DNA of 64,000 nucleotides from Littorina saxatilis (taxonomy: Eukaryota; Mollusca; Gastropoda; Littorinimorpha; Littorinidae). A model generated the notes under the pieces. That model did no database searches. It saw only the letters and a list, made by a program, of their open reading frames with translations, and was not told where the DNA came from. The stretch lies in assembly GCF_037325665.1 (NCBI RefSeq), contig NC_090245.1, forward strand, positions 44,173,416 to 44,237,415, written 5' to 3'. Shown here piece after piece: positions 45,301 to 59,400 of this stretch. The position numbers were made by a program, and so were the translations under genes. Position 1 is the first letter of the stretch. Each line of letters begins with the position of its first letter.

Positions 45301-48300
45301 GGCGATACCGGTCATATGATCAAGAAACATCACGTGAGAAGACTCGTGATCGGTTGACAGCGTAATAGCCGTCAGTATCGTCACTCTTCAAGGATGGAGA
45401 TACAAAAATATTCAACCAATGAAAAGTCAGTTCGCCGATGACGCGCCGAACGTTTGCAACCGCAAACCGTACCGCTGCAACCCAAAAATAGGGAAATCCC
45501 CTGATTTTATGACGTCGCCGAACGTTCGCCGATCTAGTTCCGCGTGATTCGGCTGTAGTTAGTAGCATTTAAGGTACAGGGGATTTCCAGATTCTTCAGA
45601 TGCATCAAATTTGCCAGAAACTCCCCCAGATGAATAGTATCCCTCTATACTCACAGCAGCCATCAGGTAAGACCACCTCCCCAGGCAGACAGCCCCAGAC
45701 GAGCGGCGAGGCGGTCTCCACAGTGTTAGGAATGGTCTGCATATACTGGGTGAGCGGCAAAGTCAGCGGCTCGCCGCTCATCTTGGTTAGCTTCAGCTTG
45801 ATGTTCAGCACCATCAACTCCACATACTCGACGTTCAGACCATCACTGCCAAAACAAGAGAAATGGTAAATTTTTATTTTTTTGGCTGGACTAAGGTTCG
45901 AAGAATCAGAAATTCATAAACAGTTTTTGCTCGTTTCAGTTCATATCATATTAGAAAGCAAACCATGCATCACTGTAAAGAGACATCAGTTTTACCAGAC
46001 TTCAAGCTGAAAGATCACAAGCTTTGCTTTGTCAGACTATCACCTCAAGAAATTAATTCCCTCCCCCACTTCAAAATAACAAAACAAACAAACAAACAAA
46101 CAAACACACATATTCAGGGTTATCATCTTGAAGATTGAACAGCCTGATATTTAATTTAATTGGTGCGAAGACTAGACTCTGACATATGCCATGTCATCGA
46201 ACATCAACAACTCGATCTAATACACCTGTGCATTGTATCAATACAGTGGAACCCCCCTTTTAAGACACCCTCCCCCCCCCTTTTAAGACCTCCTCCCTCT
46301 TAATTAAGCCTCTGTCTTTTTCCAGACTCCCTCCCATTTCAGACCTGATTTTTTACATTAGTCAAGTTTTGACAAAATGTTTTAACATAGAGGGGGAATC
46401 GAGACAAGGGTCGTGGTGTACGTGTGAGCGATTCAGAGTAAACTACTGGACCGATCTTTATGAAACTTTACATGAGAGTTTCTGAGAATGATATCCCCAG
46501 ACATTTTTTTCATTTTTTTTTTATAAATGTCTTTGATGACGTCATATCCAGCTTTTTGTAAAAGTTGAGGCGGCACTGTCACACCCTCATTTTTCAATGA
46601 TATTGATTGAAATTTTGGCCAAGCAATCTTCAACAAAGGTTGGACTTTGGTATTGCTTTTCAGCTTGGAGGCTTAGAAATTGATTAATGAGTTTGGTCAT
46701 TAAAAATCTGAAAATTGTAATTCAAATTATTTTTGTATAAAACGATCCAAAAACAATTTCATCTTATTCTTCATCATTTTCTGATTCCAAAAACAATTTT
46801 ATCTTATTCCTTGTCAGTTCCTGATTCCATAAACATATAGATATAATATGTTTGGATTAAGAACAAGCTCAGAAAGTTAAAAAGAATAGAGATACAGAAA
46901 AGCGTGCTATCCTGCTCAGCGCAATCTCTACCGCACTATTCTGGCTTGTCAATTTCACTGCCTTTGCCACGAGCGGTGGACTGACGATGCTACGATTATA
47001 CGGTCTTGCTGGGTGAAAAAAGGAAGTGCGTTCAGTTTCATTCTGTGAGTTCGACAGCTTGACTAAATGTTTTATTTTCGCCTTACGCGACTTGTTTAAG
47101 ATTTGTGAAGGTCTTAAAAGGGAGGTTCCATTGTACAGCCAAAGACCGAAAATATGCTCTCCTTCAAATTGGTGTTTACTGTGTGTTTTTTCTAATTAAT
47201 CAATTCTATGGCAACTCACCTGTTTTGAAGTGAAACATTCCAGCTGAGCTCAAAAGTACTCAGATCATTAGTGCGCCTTCGAGGAGGGGGCGGTGCGCAG
47301 GAGATGGAAACGTTACCATGACGACACACTGCCCACGCACACAGGTCCAGCTCCTCCAAACGGTCCAGCAGGTGAACACGGATAGCCTGATGCACTTCGG
47401 CATCGTGTGGGCTGCACGTTCCGATGAAACCCAGGCTCATTTCTTGTTCCGCCAGCGTGAAGTTTGTTTTGACTGTTTGAAGAAAAAATTATCGTCAGGT
47501 GATGACCGACTGAGCTTTAAACAAGAAAAAATGAATTCTGTGACATGAAATAACTAATTATAAAAAACTAACTCATTAGCTTAAACCAACTACAGTGGAC
47601 ACGCCCCCCCCCCCTCCTCATAAGACCTCCCATAGGTATGAGAAAACCAGGTCTAAAAAAGAGGGAGTCGTACAAGAGGGAGGGGGGGGGGGGTGGTCCT
47701 TAATTGAGCCCAAAGTCGCACAGTCTTTTTACCAACAAGAAGAGCAAACGCTCGATCGAGTCACTTTCGCAGTTCTGAATATTATATGAGGCATCAGATG
47801 GACAGGAAGAAATTGCTATTCACAACACAATGAGTCACGTTCACATAAAATTTGAGCCCGGTCACTTTTATAGTTTCCGAGAAAAGCCCAACGTTAAGTT
47901 GTGTGTTGCCGAACAGAAAAGGCTAGTTATCTCCCTTGTTTTTCTGATAACGTTCGTAAAAGGCTACAGATGTAAATACTTTGATGTAAAGAATAATCCT
48001 ACAAAGTTTCAATCACATCCGATGAACTTTGTCAAAGATATAAAATGTCTAATTTTTCCTTTGACGCTGACCTGTGACCTTGAAAAAGGTCAAAGGTCAA
48101 CGAAACCATCGTTAAAGTGTAGAGGTCATTGGAGGTCACGACTAAACAAAATATGAGCCGGATCGCTTTGATAGTTTCCGAGAAAAGTCCAACGTTAAGG
48201 TGGTGTCTACGGACGGCCGGCCGGACAGACTAACACTGACCGATTACATAGAGTCACTTTTTCTCAAGTGACTCAAAAACTCAGTGCTAAAGCTTCGTGA

Positions 48301-51300
48301 GGCCAGCTTCGCAAAGTATATTTTGCGTAGTCGACTTCGCCCAGTTACGGACAGGTTTTAGGGTACCTTCCACTTGTCATTGAGTTTAACTTAAAGTCTT
48401 AATACGCCACAGTCTCTGCCTCCCCCTCCTCTTCACTGACAAGACCAACCTGGGCCTAATGTTACATCTGGCTCGACCGATGTGGAGAAGTTTCCTGTCG
48501 CTGTTTCAAAGCCTAAGGAGCTATCTTCAGAGGTCATTTCTGTTGTTTCTTCATCTGCTGATGTTGTCGTTTCTGTCACGATCTCTGAAATTAAATAATC
48601 AATCAATGAATCAATCAACCAATCAATCAAACAAAACAGGATGCTTAAGTGTAAATTCTTAGTAAAGGAAACCCTTCTCACTCACAGGAAAAGCACCTAA
48701 CCACTGAAGTCAATATATATTACAGCTTGCAAAATCTTTGACAGATGAAAGTTCATGCGTATGCATACAGGTTTCTACACTTTTTAACATCTGTGTACTT
48801 CTCTACATTCAATGTGAGTCTATATCTCCTAGAAAGAAGAGACAAGTGTTTGCAATAATGTTGACAAAGCATTACATATGATGCTGATTTTTGTTTGTTT
48901 ACATGAACATGCTCATTCTTGAGTCTGACATTAGATTCCCTCACATTACTGTACCCACCTCATCACTCGTTCACCTCAGTCTTACCCATTTATCCTACAT
49001 ACAGGAAACTGAGACCACCCATGTGAATAAATAAACCATATCTTCACACATGTGTATCGTGTAAATGAGTACAGGTCAATCTACAGTCTAGCATCACACA
49101 GCAAGCCATGTAGTATTCTCCATATCTCACACCCTCAGTACATGTGCAATCATTCACAGACGTCTCTTCAGTCTTAACTTTCAAGCTACAAGAATACGTA
49201 ACAATTAACACTTCACATCCACAAATCCAGGTGTGTCCACTCACCCATACAGATGTTGTTGACCATGTGTGTGCCAAGTTCGGTACAGGTGCACTGGGAG
49301 GCGGTGGTCACATCGCCCGTCACCGAGCCAGGTGGACATGGATAGCATGTTCCGTTTCCCAGCTGGGGTTTGTAGAAGTTTTTCCCACATGCTGGAAAAC
49401 AGAGACAGAGTACGCTGTGAAACGATAGCAAAAACAATTGATCTCTCAAAACAGGCCAAAAATGGACCTCCAAAGCCTGATCTTAAAATAGACTGCATGC
49501 AGCTGCACAGTAATGAGGGCAGCATAAAAAAGCAATGTGTGCAGGTGTGCCCAGTAAATTTTGCTACACAATTAAGTTGTCACTACAGTATTTACAACCT
49601 TAACTGTATGAGCAAAAATCATGCACTGATAACACTACAGTGGACCCCCCCCCCCCCTTTAGGACCTCCAAAAATCTGAGAAAATCAGGTCTTAAAAAGG
49701 AGGGAGTCTTAAAATGGGGGTACATTTACAGAGGTAATGAACAGAAAGTCTGAGAAAACAAGGCCTTAAAAGGTAGGGAGTCTTAAATTGGAGGGTCTCA
49801 AGAACACTGATAACACTATTGACAGCAGACGTACCTCCACAGGCCTTGCCATTGCCTTCATAGCCGGCCTTGCACACACACTGGTACTCCAGCTGAGGCA
49901 CCAGTTGTGCACAGAAAGCGTTCATGTCGCACCGGTCGTTGCACCGGGACTTGTCCGTCACCTCCCACGGACTGGCCACTGTGGACACATTCAATTCAGT
50001 TAGTACAGTGGAGTTCTCTCGTTCTCAGCTTCTTCTTCTTCGTTCATGGGATGAAATTTTCATGTTCAATCATGATTTTGCACAAGTGGATTTTTATGTG
50101 AATGACCATTTTTACCCCACCATTTTGGCAGCATATGCCGATTTCGGGGGAGGCATGCTGGGTATTTCCATGTTTCAATAACCCACCAAACTCTGACATG
50201 GATTACAGAATCTTTTTCGTGTGCACTAGGTCTTGTGCTTGCATGTACACATGAAGGGATATAAGGCACTAGCAGGTCTGCACATAAGTTGACCTTGGAG
50301 ATCGGAAAAATCTCCAACCTTAACCCACCAGGCAGCCGCGGCCGGGATTTGAACTCACGACCTTCACGTACACATACAAAAATAGCCTTCCCGGGGTAAT
50401 GATTGAGAAAAATTACAATGTTAACCAGATCCTCAATTTCAAATTTTCTCTGAACACAAAGATAACGGGATAGAAGTGGGTAAAAGACTTACTTTTGAGG
50501 CAGGTGTGGTTGTCAGCGGCCAGTTTGGAGCCCACGTGACAGCTGCAGTGATAGGAGCGAGGGACGGGGACACAGATCTCATCACACTTGGACCCTCCGG
50601 CCTGACACTCATTGTTGGCTGAAAATGAAGATGATTCCTGTGGTTTAGAAGTGGGAACAAATGATGAAGAGTTTGTGGTTACCCATTTACTGCACGGTTT
50701 TAGAAAGAAAACGTTAGATGCACACAGAAACAATCAGACACAGACATACATGTACAATTCAACAGTTCAAATCGCTGTGAAAGAGTGAATAACATAGGCA
50801 AACAAAAAATTGTCGGGGATCCTTTGGGGTGTGGGGTGGTCGTTGTAGATAGGTGGCCATTCTCGAGAGGTGGTCACCAGGGCAGGTTGGACTGTATGTG
50901 AAAGACACCAAGGATTGCCGTGAGCAATATAAGCTGTCATAAGCATTAGAATTAAAAAAACCAAGAATGGTTAGTGAATGGAACGTTTAATTTTGTATGA
51001 AACAAAACATTCAAAGGTACGTCCACCCAATGTGTTAAATGTTTTGTCAAAAATTAAGCATTCCATTAACTATAACCATTCTTGTTTTTTCATTCTGAAT
51101 TTTGCAACATTGGCAGTCTTATTTGTTTTGGGATTTTTTTCATAAGCAACCTGCACTCACTTACCACTAAGATTACCAAGGTGATAAATGACAAGGTTGG
51201 TTGGAAGAGGGAGGTGCTGTGCTGTAAACAAGCTGTCATTAGCCAGCTGACTTCACTCACCACTGAGATTACCAAGGTGATAAATGACAAGGTTGGTTGG

Positions 51301-53490
51301 AAGAGGGAGGTGCTGTGCTGTAAACAAGCTGTCATTAGCCAGCTGACTTCACTCACCACTGAGATTACCCGGGTGATAAATGACGAGGCTGGTGGGGCGA
51401 GAGAGGTGCTGAGCGACGGGCTCCTGATGACCGGTGACCATGTCCACCATATAGACACCATTGGTGAACCAATCCGAGTAGAACAAGAGGTGGTCGAACA
51501 CCACCAGCCCATACACATGGAACAGTGAACCCTTCAGGAATGACAGCTCTCTCATCTGAGAACCTGTAAAAAAATCAGAACAAAATGTTTTGGTATGTCC
51601 GCACGGTAATATGTACACATACACGTGGAACAGCGAATGACAGCTCTCTTATCTGAGAACCTGCAAGAGATTCAGAAGAAAGTGTTTCGGTACAGTGGAA
51701 TCACCATTTTAAGACCTAAACAAATCAGACAAAATCAGTCTTAAAAAGGAGGATCGAGTCTTAAAATGAAGGTAAATTTACAGAGGTTAATTATGAACAT
51801 GAAATTGGAGAAAAAAGGGTTTAAAAGGGAGGGAAGACTTAAATTGGGGGGTCTTAAAAACTGCACTCCTGTGGATGTTCAGATTAAAGATGATAATTTA
51901 AATACAATAAACCATTCCCTTAAAAGCACCCCTATACGCTACACATTCAGCATCCTATATGCCTGACAAAAATTCTCCTCTTACGTTTTCAATCTTAAAG
52001 CCCCTGATTCTATTATTCATTTCTGTATCAATTCTATCTATTTAATCCTCAATCCAAAATACCCTCAAACTGTATCCTGAATATCCCAAAAGCTCTGACT
52101 TTACCATGGAAATTCATGACAACTAGTCTCCCCTTCAAGTTTTCACTCCCAAAGCCTCCAATTCTACTTTTAATTTATTTATCAAAGCTATTTATTTAAT
52201 AGTTTAACTAGCTAGAAAGCCATCAAAGCGTATCCTGAATATCACAGAAGCCGTGCCGCTACCATGAAAATCCATGACAAAGACTCTTCCAGCGCCGTCG
52301 CCAACATAGAGATCCTCGCCCTGCGTAGTGATGGCGTTGGGCCAGAAGAGGCCCGTGGACATGAGACGCTTCTTGCGCCTGCCGCTGATCTTGGCCTTGT
52401 AGATGCTGGGCGGGTGGTTCTTGTCCCCACGGCCATACTCCGTCCAGAACATCAGTCTGTTGACACAAATAATACAGTGAAATACACATTTTAAGACCCC
52501 CCAATACAAGACTTTCCCATTTTAAAGATCTACATTTGTCAGATTTCCTGTTCATAACCTCTGTGCATTTACCTCCATTTTAAGACTTCCTCCTAACCCT
52601 TAAGTTACTTCTTCTTCTTCTGCGTTCGTGGGCTGAAACTCCCACGTACACTCATGTTTTTTGCACGAGTGGAATTTTACGTGTATGACCGTTTTTTACC
52701 CCGCCATTTAGGCAGCCATACGCCGCTTTCGGAGGAATCCTTAAGTTACAAATTCCAACACACTCAAAATATACTTCAAAACAATCGAGGTCACACCATA
52801 ATATAATCAATCAACAAACAACTGAAACAAAACTGATAATTTCATGTCTAGACAAGAAAAAACATTAATATCTCTTCATCTCTCATTACAACTGCTCCTT
52901 AAAGGCTCCTTAATTTCCCCCGAAGTTGACTTCGCAAAGTCTTTTAAGGGTTAGAAAAAAGTCTGTGCCAAAGCTTCATGCAACGAGCTTCATGAAGAAG
53001 AATTCCCGAAGTCAACTTCACCCAATAAATATCAAGCTATATACAATGTGCACAATCATCTCACTTTTTCTCCGTCAGCAGGTGGATGGCCCGAGGATTG
53101 TGGAGTCCGGTGAGCACCGTGTGGTGAGAGTTACCATGGCGCTGCAGGCTGATGCGAGCGATCACCCCATCACCAGAACTGTTGTAGCCGGTGAAATACA
53201 GCCTCTGGCGGTTAGTGTCCACAGCCAAGCCGTCCATGAAGAGATCTCCGCTGTACACTTCGTGCGGCGCTATGTCGTTGAAAGGTGAGCCGTAAATGCG
53301 TTTCCTGTGTAATAAGATGAGAGGTTTGATGTGATTGTCTAAAAATGCATGCTGCCTAGGGTAATGAAATAAAATTTGATCTTGTCAAACACACGCATGC
53401 ACACACACATATGCACATGCATGTACACACACGTATGCACATGCATGTACACACATGTATGCACATGCACACACGCAGACACAGACACAG

Positions 53491-53522
<32 letters not shown>

Positions 53523-56338
53523 ACACACACACACTGGCTTCCACACAAAAACCAACAGACTACAAGACCCTGATCAGCATGACTTATATCAGAGCAGATT
53601 CCAACAAAGTTTTGTCTCTTCATTTCGCTTGGCTTCTCAGAATAATTCCATTAACTTGTTGGGACAACTGTAATCTCAGGCTATAACCATGAAATACATC
53701 ATTCAAAATGTGTGTCACTGCATGTCTTCCGAAAAAAGAAACAGAAAAAGAAACACGCGGGGTTCCATTGTAACAGGAGTGCATTACTTATTTTGGGTCT
53801 TTTTCTTTGAAAATTAATAAGTTTGCTCAATTACTAACCTTGTTAGGTCACTCCAGTAGATTGTGTCGGTGGTTTCGCAGTAGGTCAAGGCCACAAAGTT
53901 GCTGTAAATGTCGTCGTATAGCAAGACGTGGGGCGTGGCCTCTGTGTCTTTGTCCAGTGAAACCAGCTGGATTGTATTCAGGTCAGTAAACAGGAGAAAA
54001 TTCTCAGGTCCTGGAAAAAAACAAGGTGCAATTGAATGGGGTCAAACTGCCCCTGAACACAGGGTAATATGACAGTCAGGGGCCATATTCAGGAAGCCTC
54101 CGATAGGGGTTTTGTCGGTCCGAAAAACAGAAAGCTTCCGATAACACCCCTATCGTGGAATTCATGAAAAATTATCGGACCGAGAGGTATCAAACCCCCA
54201 TGCGCTTGTCGTACGGCAAGTTGTCTGCCAGTATTGAATACGCTCCCAGAACCTTAAAACTTGATAAGGATTAGGATAAGATTCATATAGTCCTGTGAGG
54301 TTACCCTCATGGAAATTCGGGCTGCTTTCTCACTTGGGAAAGTGAGCTGCCATACAGTACGGCACTACCCTTTTATTTTTCTTCCTGCATGCGTCTATTC
54401 ATGTTTCCAAGCCCCGAGACTTTCACTGTGAACTTGGGTTCTTTATCGTGGACATGCGTGCACACGGGGGTGTTTTGTCACCGAGGAGAGTCTGTACAAT
54501 CAGATGTCAATCAGAGAGGAAACAGCTCTAATACAATTTTTCAAAGGAACCCACACCTGTACTTAGTCAATAAAAACTCACTGTCACACGTGGCAAAGTT
54601 GCTGGCCAGGATCTTTGAGGACTGGTCAGGGCAGAGACACTGGTACGGTTTTTCAGAAACTGCTGGTACTCGCACACACGCATGGCTGCAAGGGGGGTTA
54701 TCACAAGTGCCATCCTCCGCATCCAAGTCTGGGGCAACTGAAACAGCCAATCAAACATCCCCCTCTCTAAAGCATCGTCCACACTTACGTTATGCAGGTG
54801 GCCACACTTGCATAAACGCACTCGAATCTCTTACACACACACACACACATTGGATGTTCTGTGTTGGTGGTACAGAGCTGAGTGCATGAATAGACAAAAT
54901 TCGGAAATAACTCTGTCCTTATAAGCAGTGTGAAAGAGTCAATGTTCTTGCTTTTAGTGAGTCAAACTTTCCACATGTGCTCCTTGTCCATGTGTTTCAA
55001 ACATCCCTCGCTAGTGACTGGCCTATAATGTCACATGGGAAAGTTTCCCTCAATAAGAGCAACCTATAGAAACATTGCACAGTTATTTCCGAGCATTGTC
55101 TATTCACTCAGCTCTGTACCACCAACACAGAACATCCAAAATCAAAAAATCAGCTTGACATGAAATAAAAACTGAAAGAGAAAAATAAATCAATCCTGCA
55201 ATACATTTAACTCACCTTGCCGTTTCCGAGCAACAGGGGAGTAGTAGAGGCCTGTTGGCTGGTGACCTCTAAGGATGCCTTTATTCTCTACGCCGAAACG
55301 AAGGTCGTAGGACTTGATGTAGCCCATAGCCCCTGGTTCCACTGACAGCCAGTCTGTGTAATAGAGCGTGTCTCCTCGCACAGCCAGACCCATTGGGAGC
55401 TTCACCATCACAATAAAAATATGACAGTGAGACTGATGTAGAGAGAAACTAAAAAAAACAAAAATGGTAAGTTACTTGAACATTTAATTTATGACAAAAC
55501 AAAATATTGCACTTTGGGTGTTGTTTTTTGTTGTTGTTGTTCAGGGGCGGAACACATCATTTCTAAGGGGAGGGGGGGGGGGGGGGTCTCCAAATTTCTT
55601 TTAGGAACAATTCAACGACGAAGCGTTTAGTTAGTTGAGGGAGCAAAGCATTTGAACCTCCTAAGAGGCCGCATGCCCCCCCGGAAAATGCTAATAAAAA
55701 CAAGGAAAATGGAGCAATCTGGTGCAATCTGAGCCTTCCAAAAAGTAAATTTCAGAAGACAAAATTGGATCTAAACAAGGACAATTGACCGATCTGGTGC
55801 AACCTGAGCCAACAAATTACCCAACTTCTGTTCAAAACACTCACTTAGAAGACAACGACTGGCTCCTAAGCGTTCCCCCCCCCCTCCCCCCTCCTGAACA
55901 TTTTTGATAAAAATCAAGGAAAATGGAGCAATCTGGTGCAATCTGCTTTCTTTTTTTAATTTCTGTTTTCAACTTCTTTTTTAGGCTAGGATGGGGGGTT
56001 TCCGAAAAAAAACAACCTGGATCCGCCCCTGTTGTTTTTTTGTTTGTTTGTTGTTGTTTTGTTTTTTTGGGGGGGGGGATTATTGATGTAGAGATAGAGT
56101 TGTAAAAGTTACCATTTCTCAACTCTTTCTCACCTCTCTCTTCCTAATTCTGTCTTGCAAACACTGACATAGATGAACAACGTGTCAGAGAAAGGGAAAT
56201 GAAAGGAATTAACCAGCAAATCTGTTCATTGGTGTGCGTGTGTGTGAGCATCACTGCATGCATGGTTGCATGGGTGCATGTTTGTATGTGACTAGCCAGA
56301 ACAGACAGTCTGTCACTGGTTCATTCCAATATTCTCAG

Positions 56339-56404
<66 letters not shown>

Positions 56405-59400
56405 CTCACACACACACACACACACACACACTCCCACACACTTCAGAATAATATGAACAAATCATTTCCTATCACACCAACCCTCTCTGCAGATTTATCA
56501 CAGTAACGGCCCCCATTCTCACTGTCTTGATCAACATCAGCATGTGTAATATATATACATGTATATACTGTACACATACAACACTGCATAAAAACTCAAG
56601 ACCACTTTGCTGGAAACCAGCCGAACCAAACAAAACTCCTTAATCAACAAAAAGCAAGCAAAACATACAGCGTCAGCACATTTTTGGTACTGTAAAAGCT
56701 CTACCCCACAAGGGCTGATTCCACTTCTGGACAGGCAAATCAATAGAGCAGAAACCACAGGAGACATTTATAAAGACGGCCTGCTGGAAAGGAAGAGGCA
56801 ATCGGGACGGTCCGACGTGCCCCCTGGCCCAGCGACGGCACCACTTGGGCAAACAGGGCAGGGGGGACGGTGTAATCAATAACTAAAGTCGTCCGTTACA
56901 GCCCCGAGTTGGGACAGGTCCACTTCAGACGACAGTGGGCCACCCCCCCCCCCCCCTTATAAGGTCCCATAAGTGAAGATGCCCTCCCCCTGTTAAGAAT
57001 TCCCCATATCAAGTCCCCCACCCCCCAAAAGATTTAGAATCTCCCTTTCAGAACCCACCATTTCAAGACATCTCCTTTTTAAGACCCCCAATTCAAAACT
57101 TCTCTTTTTTTTAAAGGCACAGTGCAGCTCACAGCCTTCGTTTTGCGTTTTTGTTGCAGCTGAGTGCATTTACAGTTCTTCTTCTTCTTCTTCTGCGTTC
57201 GTGGGCTGAAACTCCCACGTACATTCGTGTTTTTTGCACGAGTGGAATTTTACGTGTATGACCATTTTTTACCCCGCCATTTAGGCAGCCATGTTTACAG
57301 TTCAAAAATCCTCCTATGGTAGTAAAACAAACCCAAAACTACCCAACGACGACATCTGTGAAGCTCGACAGTTTCTTGTTCACGCGAGTGCATAAATTAA
57401 CCTAGTTATTACGTGGTGTTTGGTCGGAGTTCGATTCGATTCAACTGAGTGATTCCGGCCTCCATTTTGTTTTACACAAACTCATGATGACGTCTGACAT
57501 AGTTTGCTTAGTGACGTGTCTTTTTGTGCATGATGTGGTGATCTACCTGATCTAAATTTAGATCCAAAAATAGGTCAAGACCAGCCGGGTCCGAGTACAA
57601 AATTAATTCGTAAAAAAATCGCAGTTCTTGACTCTTTGGGTGCAAGCCAATGAAACTTGGTAGTTCTTCTAACGGATAGCTGCCTGCGGCTCTGTGCACC
57701 TGGATTTGACAAGTTCAGTACCTTTAAGACCTATACTGTTTCAGATATTGCGTTCATTGCATCTGTAAAGGTACCCCCATTCTAAGACTCACTTCCTTTT
57801 ACAGATAGATAACTTATATAAGATAAGAAAACTTTAATGTTCATTATTATTGTACATATATAAACATGGAAGATTTTCTTTTTCCTGATTTTGTAATTTT
57901 TTTTGCTGGTCTTACAAGGGGAGGTTCCATTTGTACAAACCCTACATCCGCGGATTATGACATTTTCTGATTCCCCTGCCGGTGGATCAATATTATCTGG
58001 CAACAAAGTCTCTTAAAATATACACTTGTATGTATAAAAAAACAACTCCCCCTCTCAAAAAGCAACAATAACACCACACACACAAAGTTGGGAGTGGGAG
58101 CTGGAGTGGGGGCAAAGGGAACTAATGGAAAAGAAAACAAAGAAATAAAAAGTCAGAAAACTTGTTAATCAAGTGCGTTATTTTCCAATGTGCTCTTTTT
58201 ATTTTGACAAGTTTATTTGGCCTCCTAGCTGGTACCATTTGGCTGAAAGTGCATCTCACCCCAAAAAGTTTTACAGCCTGTCTGCCTATGAAAGCATCAT
58301 TTATCAATGGCAAACAGTGAGAGAAAAAATAGAGCAATCTGTGCTCCGAGTGGATTTTATAGATAAAAATACCAGAAGGATTAAAAACGAAGTGTGAGCG
58401 AGTGGGTGGAAGAGGAAGGAGGGGAAGAGATTGAAATATAGAGGACACGAGGACACAAAATCCCACACTGTGTGCAAGAAGATTTTTTTCTTTTTTTTTT
58501 CTTCAAAATTGTAATCAATCAATAAATAAGTGATTACAAACATGGTATCTGTGTGTTTTCTGTTTGTTCAGTGTGCAAGAAGATGAACAATTTGAGATTT
58601 TTATGACAAAACTTGAACAAGGCTTTATCTGGAGACTACTGAATCTTTAACCTTGATTACACTTACCGAAATGTTGGAGCTCAGTTTCAGATCGTGCCAG
58701 TGTTTCTTCGTCACGTTGTAGACCCTAAGATGGGGGCTGTTGGTGCGGTTATCGTAGTTTGAATCGGCCATGTAAAGCTGACCGTCGCTGAATGTCAGGC
58801 CGTTGGGGTTGCTCAGACCTTCTTCCAGAATGACCTCACTGTGGCTTCCGTCCAAATAAGACTGGACGATCTTTGGGTTGCGACCCCAGTCTCCATAGAA
58901 CAGCAACCTGCAAAAGATGACAACCCAGCAATGAAAGGTCAGTCAATGAAAATATACAGTGGATCGATCCCATTTTAAGACTCCCAAATTTCAAACATCC
59001 ACCCTTTTAAGACCCTGCTTTCTCGGATTTTCTCTTCATAACCTCTGCACATTTACCTCCATTTTAAGAACATCTGCGGGGATATAACTCAGTCGGTAGC
59101 GCGCTGGATTTGTATCCAGTTGGCCGCTGTCAGCGTGAGTTCGTCCCCACGTTCGGCGAGAGATTTATTTCTCAGAGTCAACTTTGTGTGCAGACTCTCC
59201 TCGGTGTCCGAACACCCCCCGTGTGTACACGCAAGCACAAGACCAAGTGCGCACGAAAAAGATCCTGTAATCCATGTCCGAGCTCGGTGGGTTATAGAAA
59301 CACAAAAATACCCAGCATGCTTCCCCAGAAAGCGGCGTATGGCTGCCTAAATGGCGGGGTAAAAAACGGTCATACACGTAAAATTCCACTCGTGCAAAAA

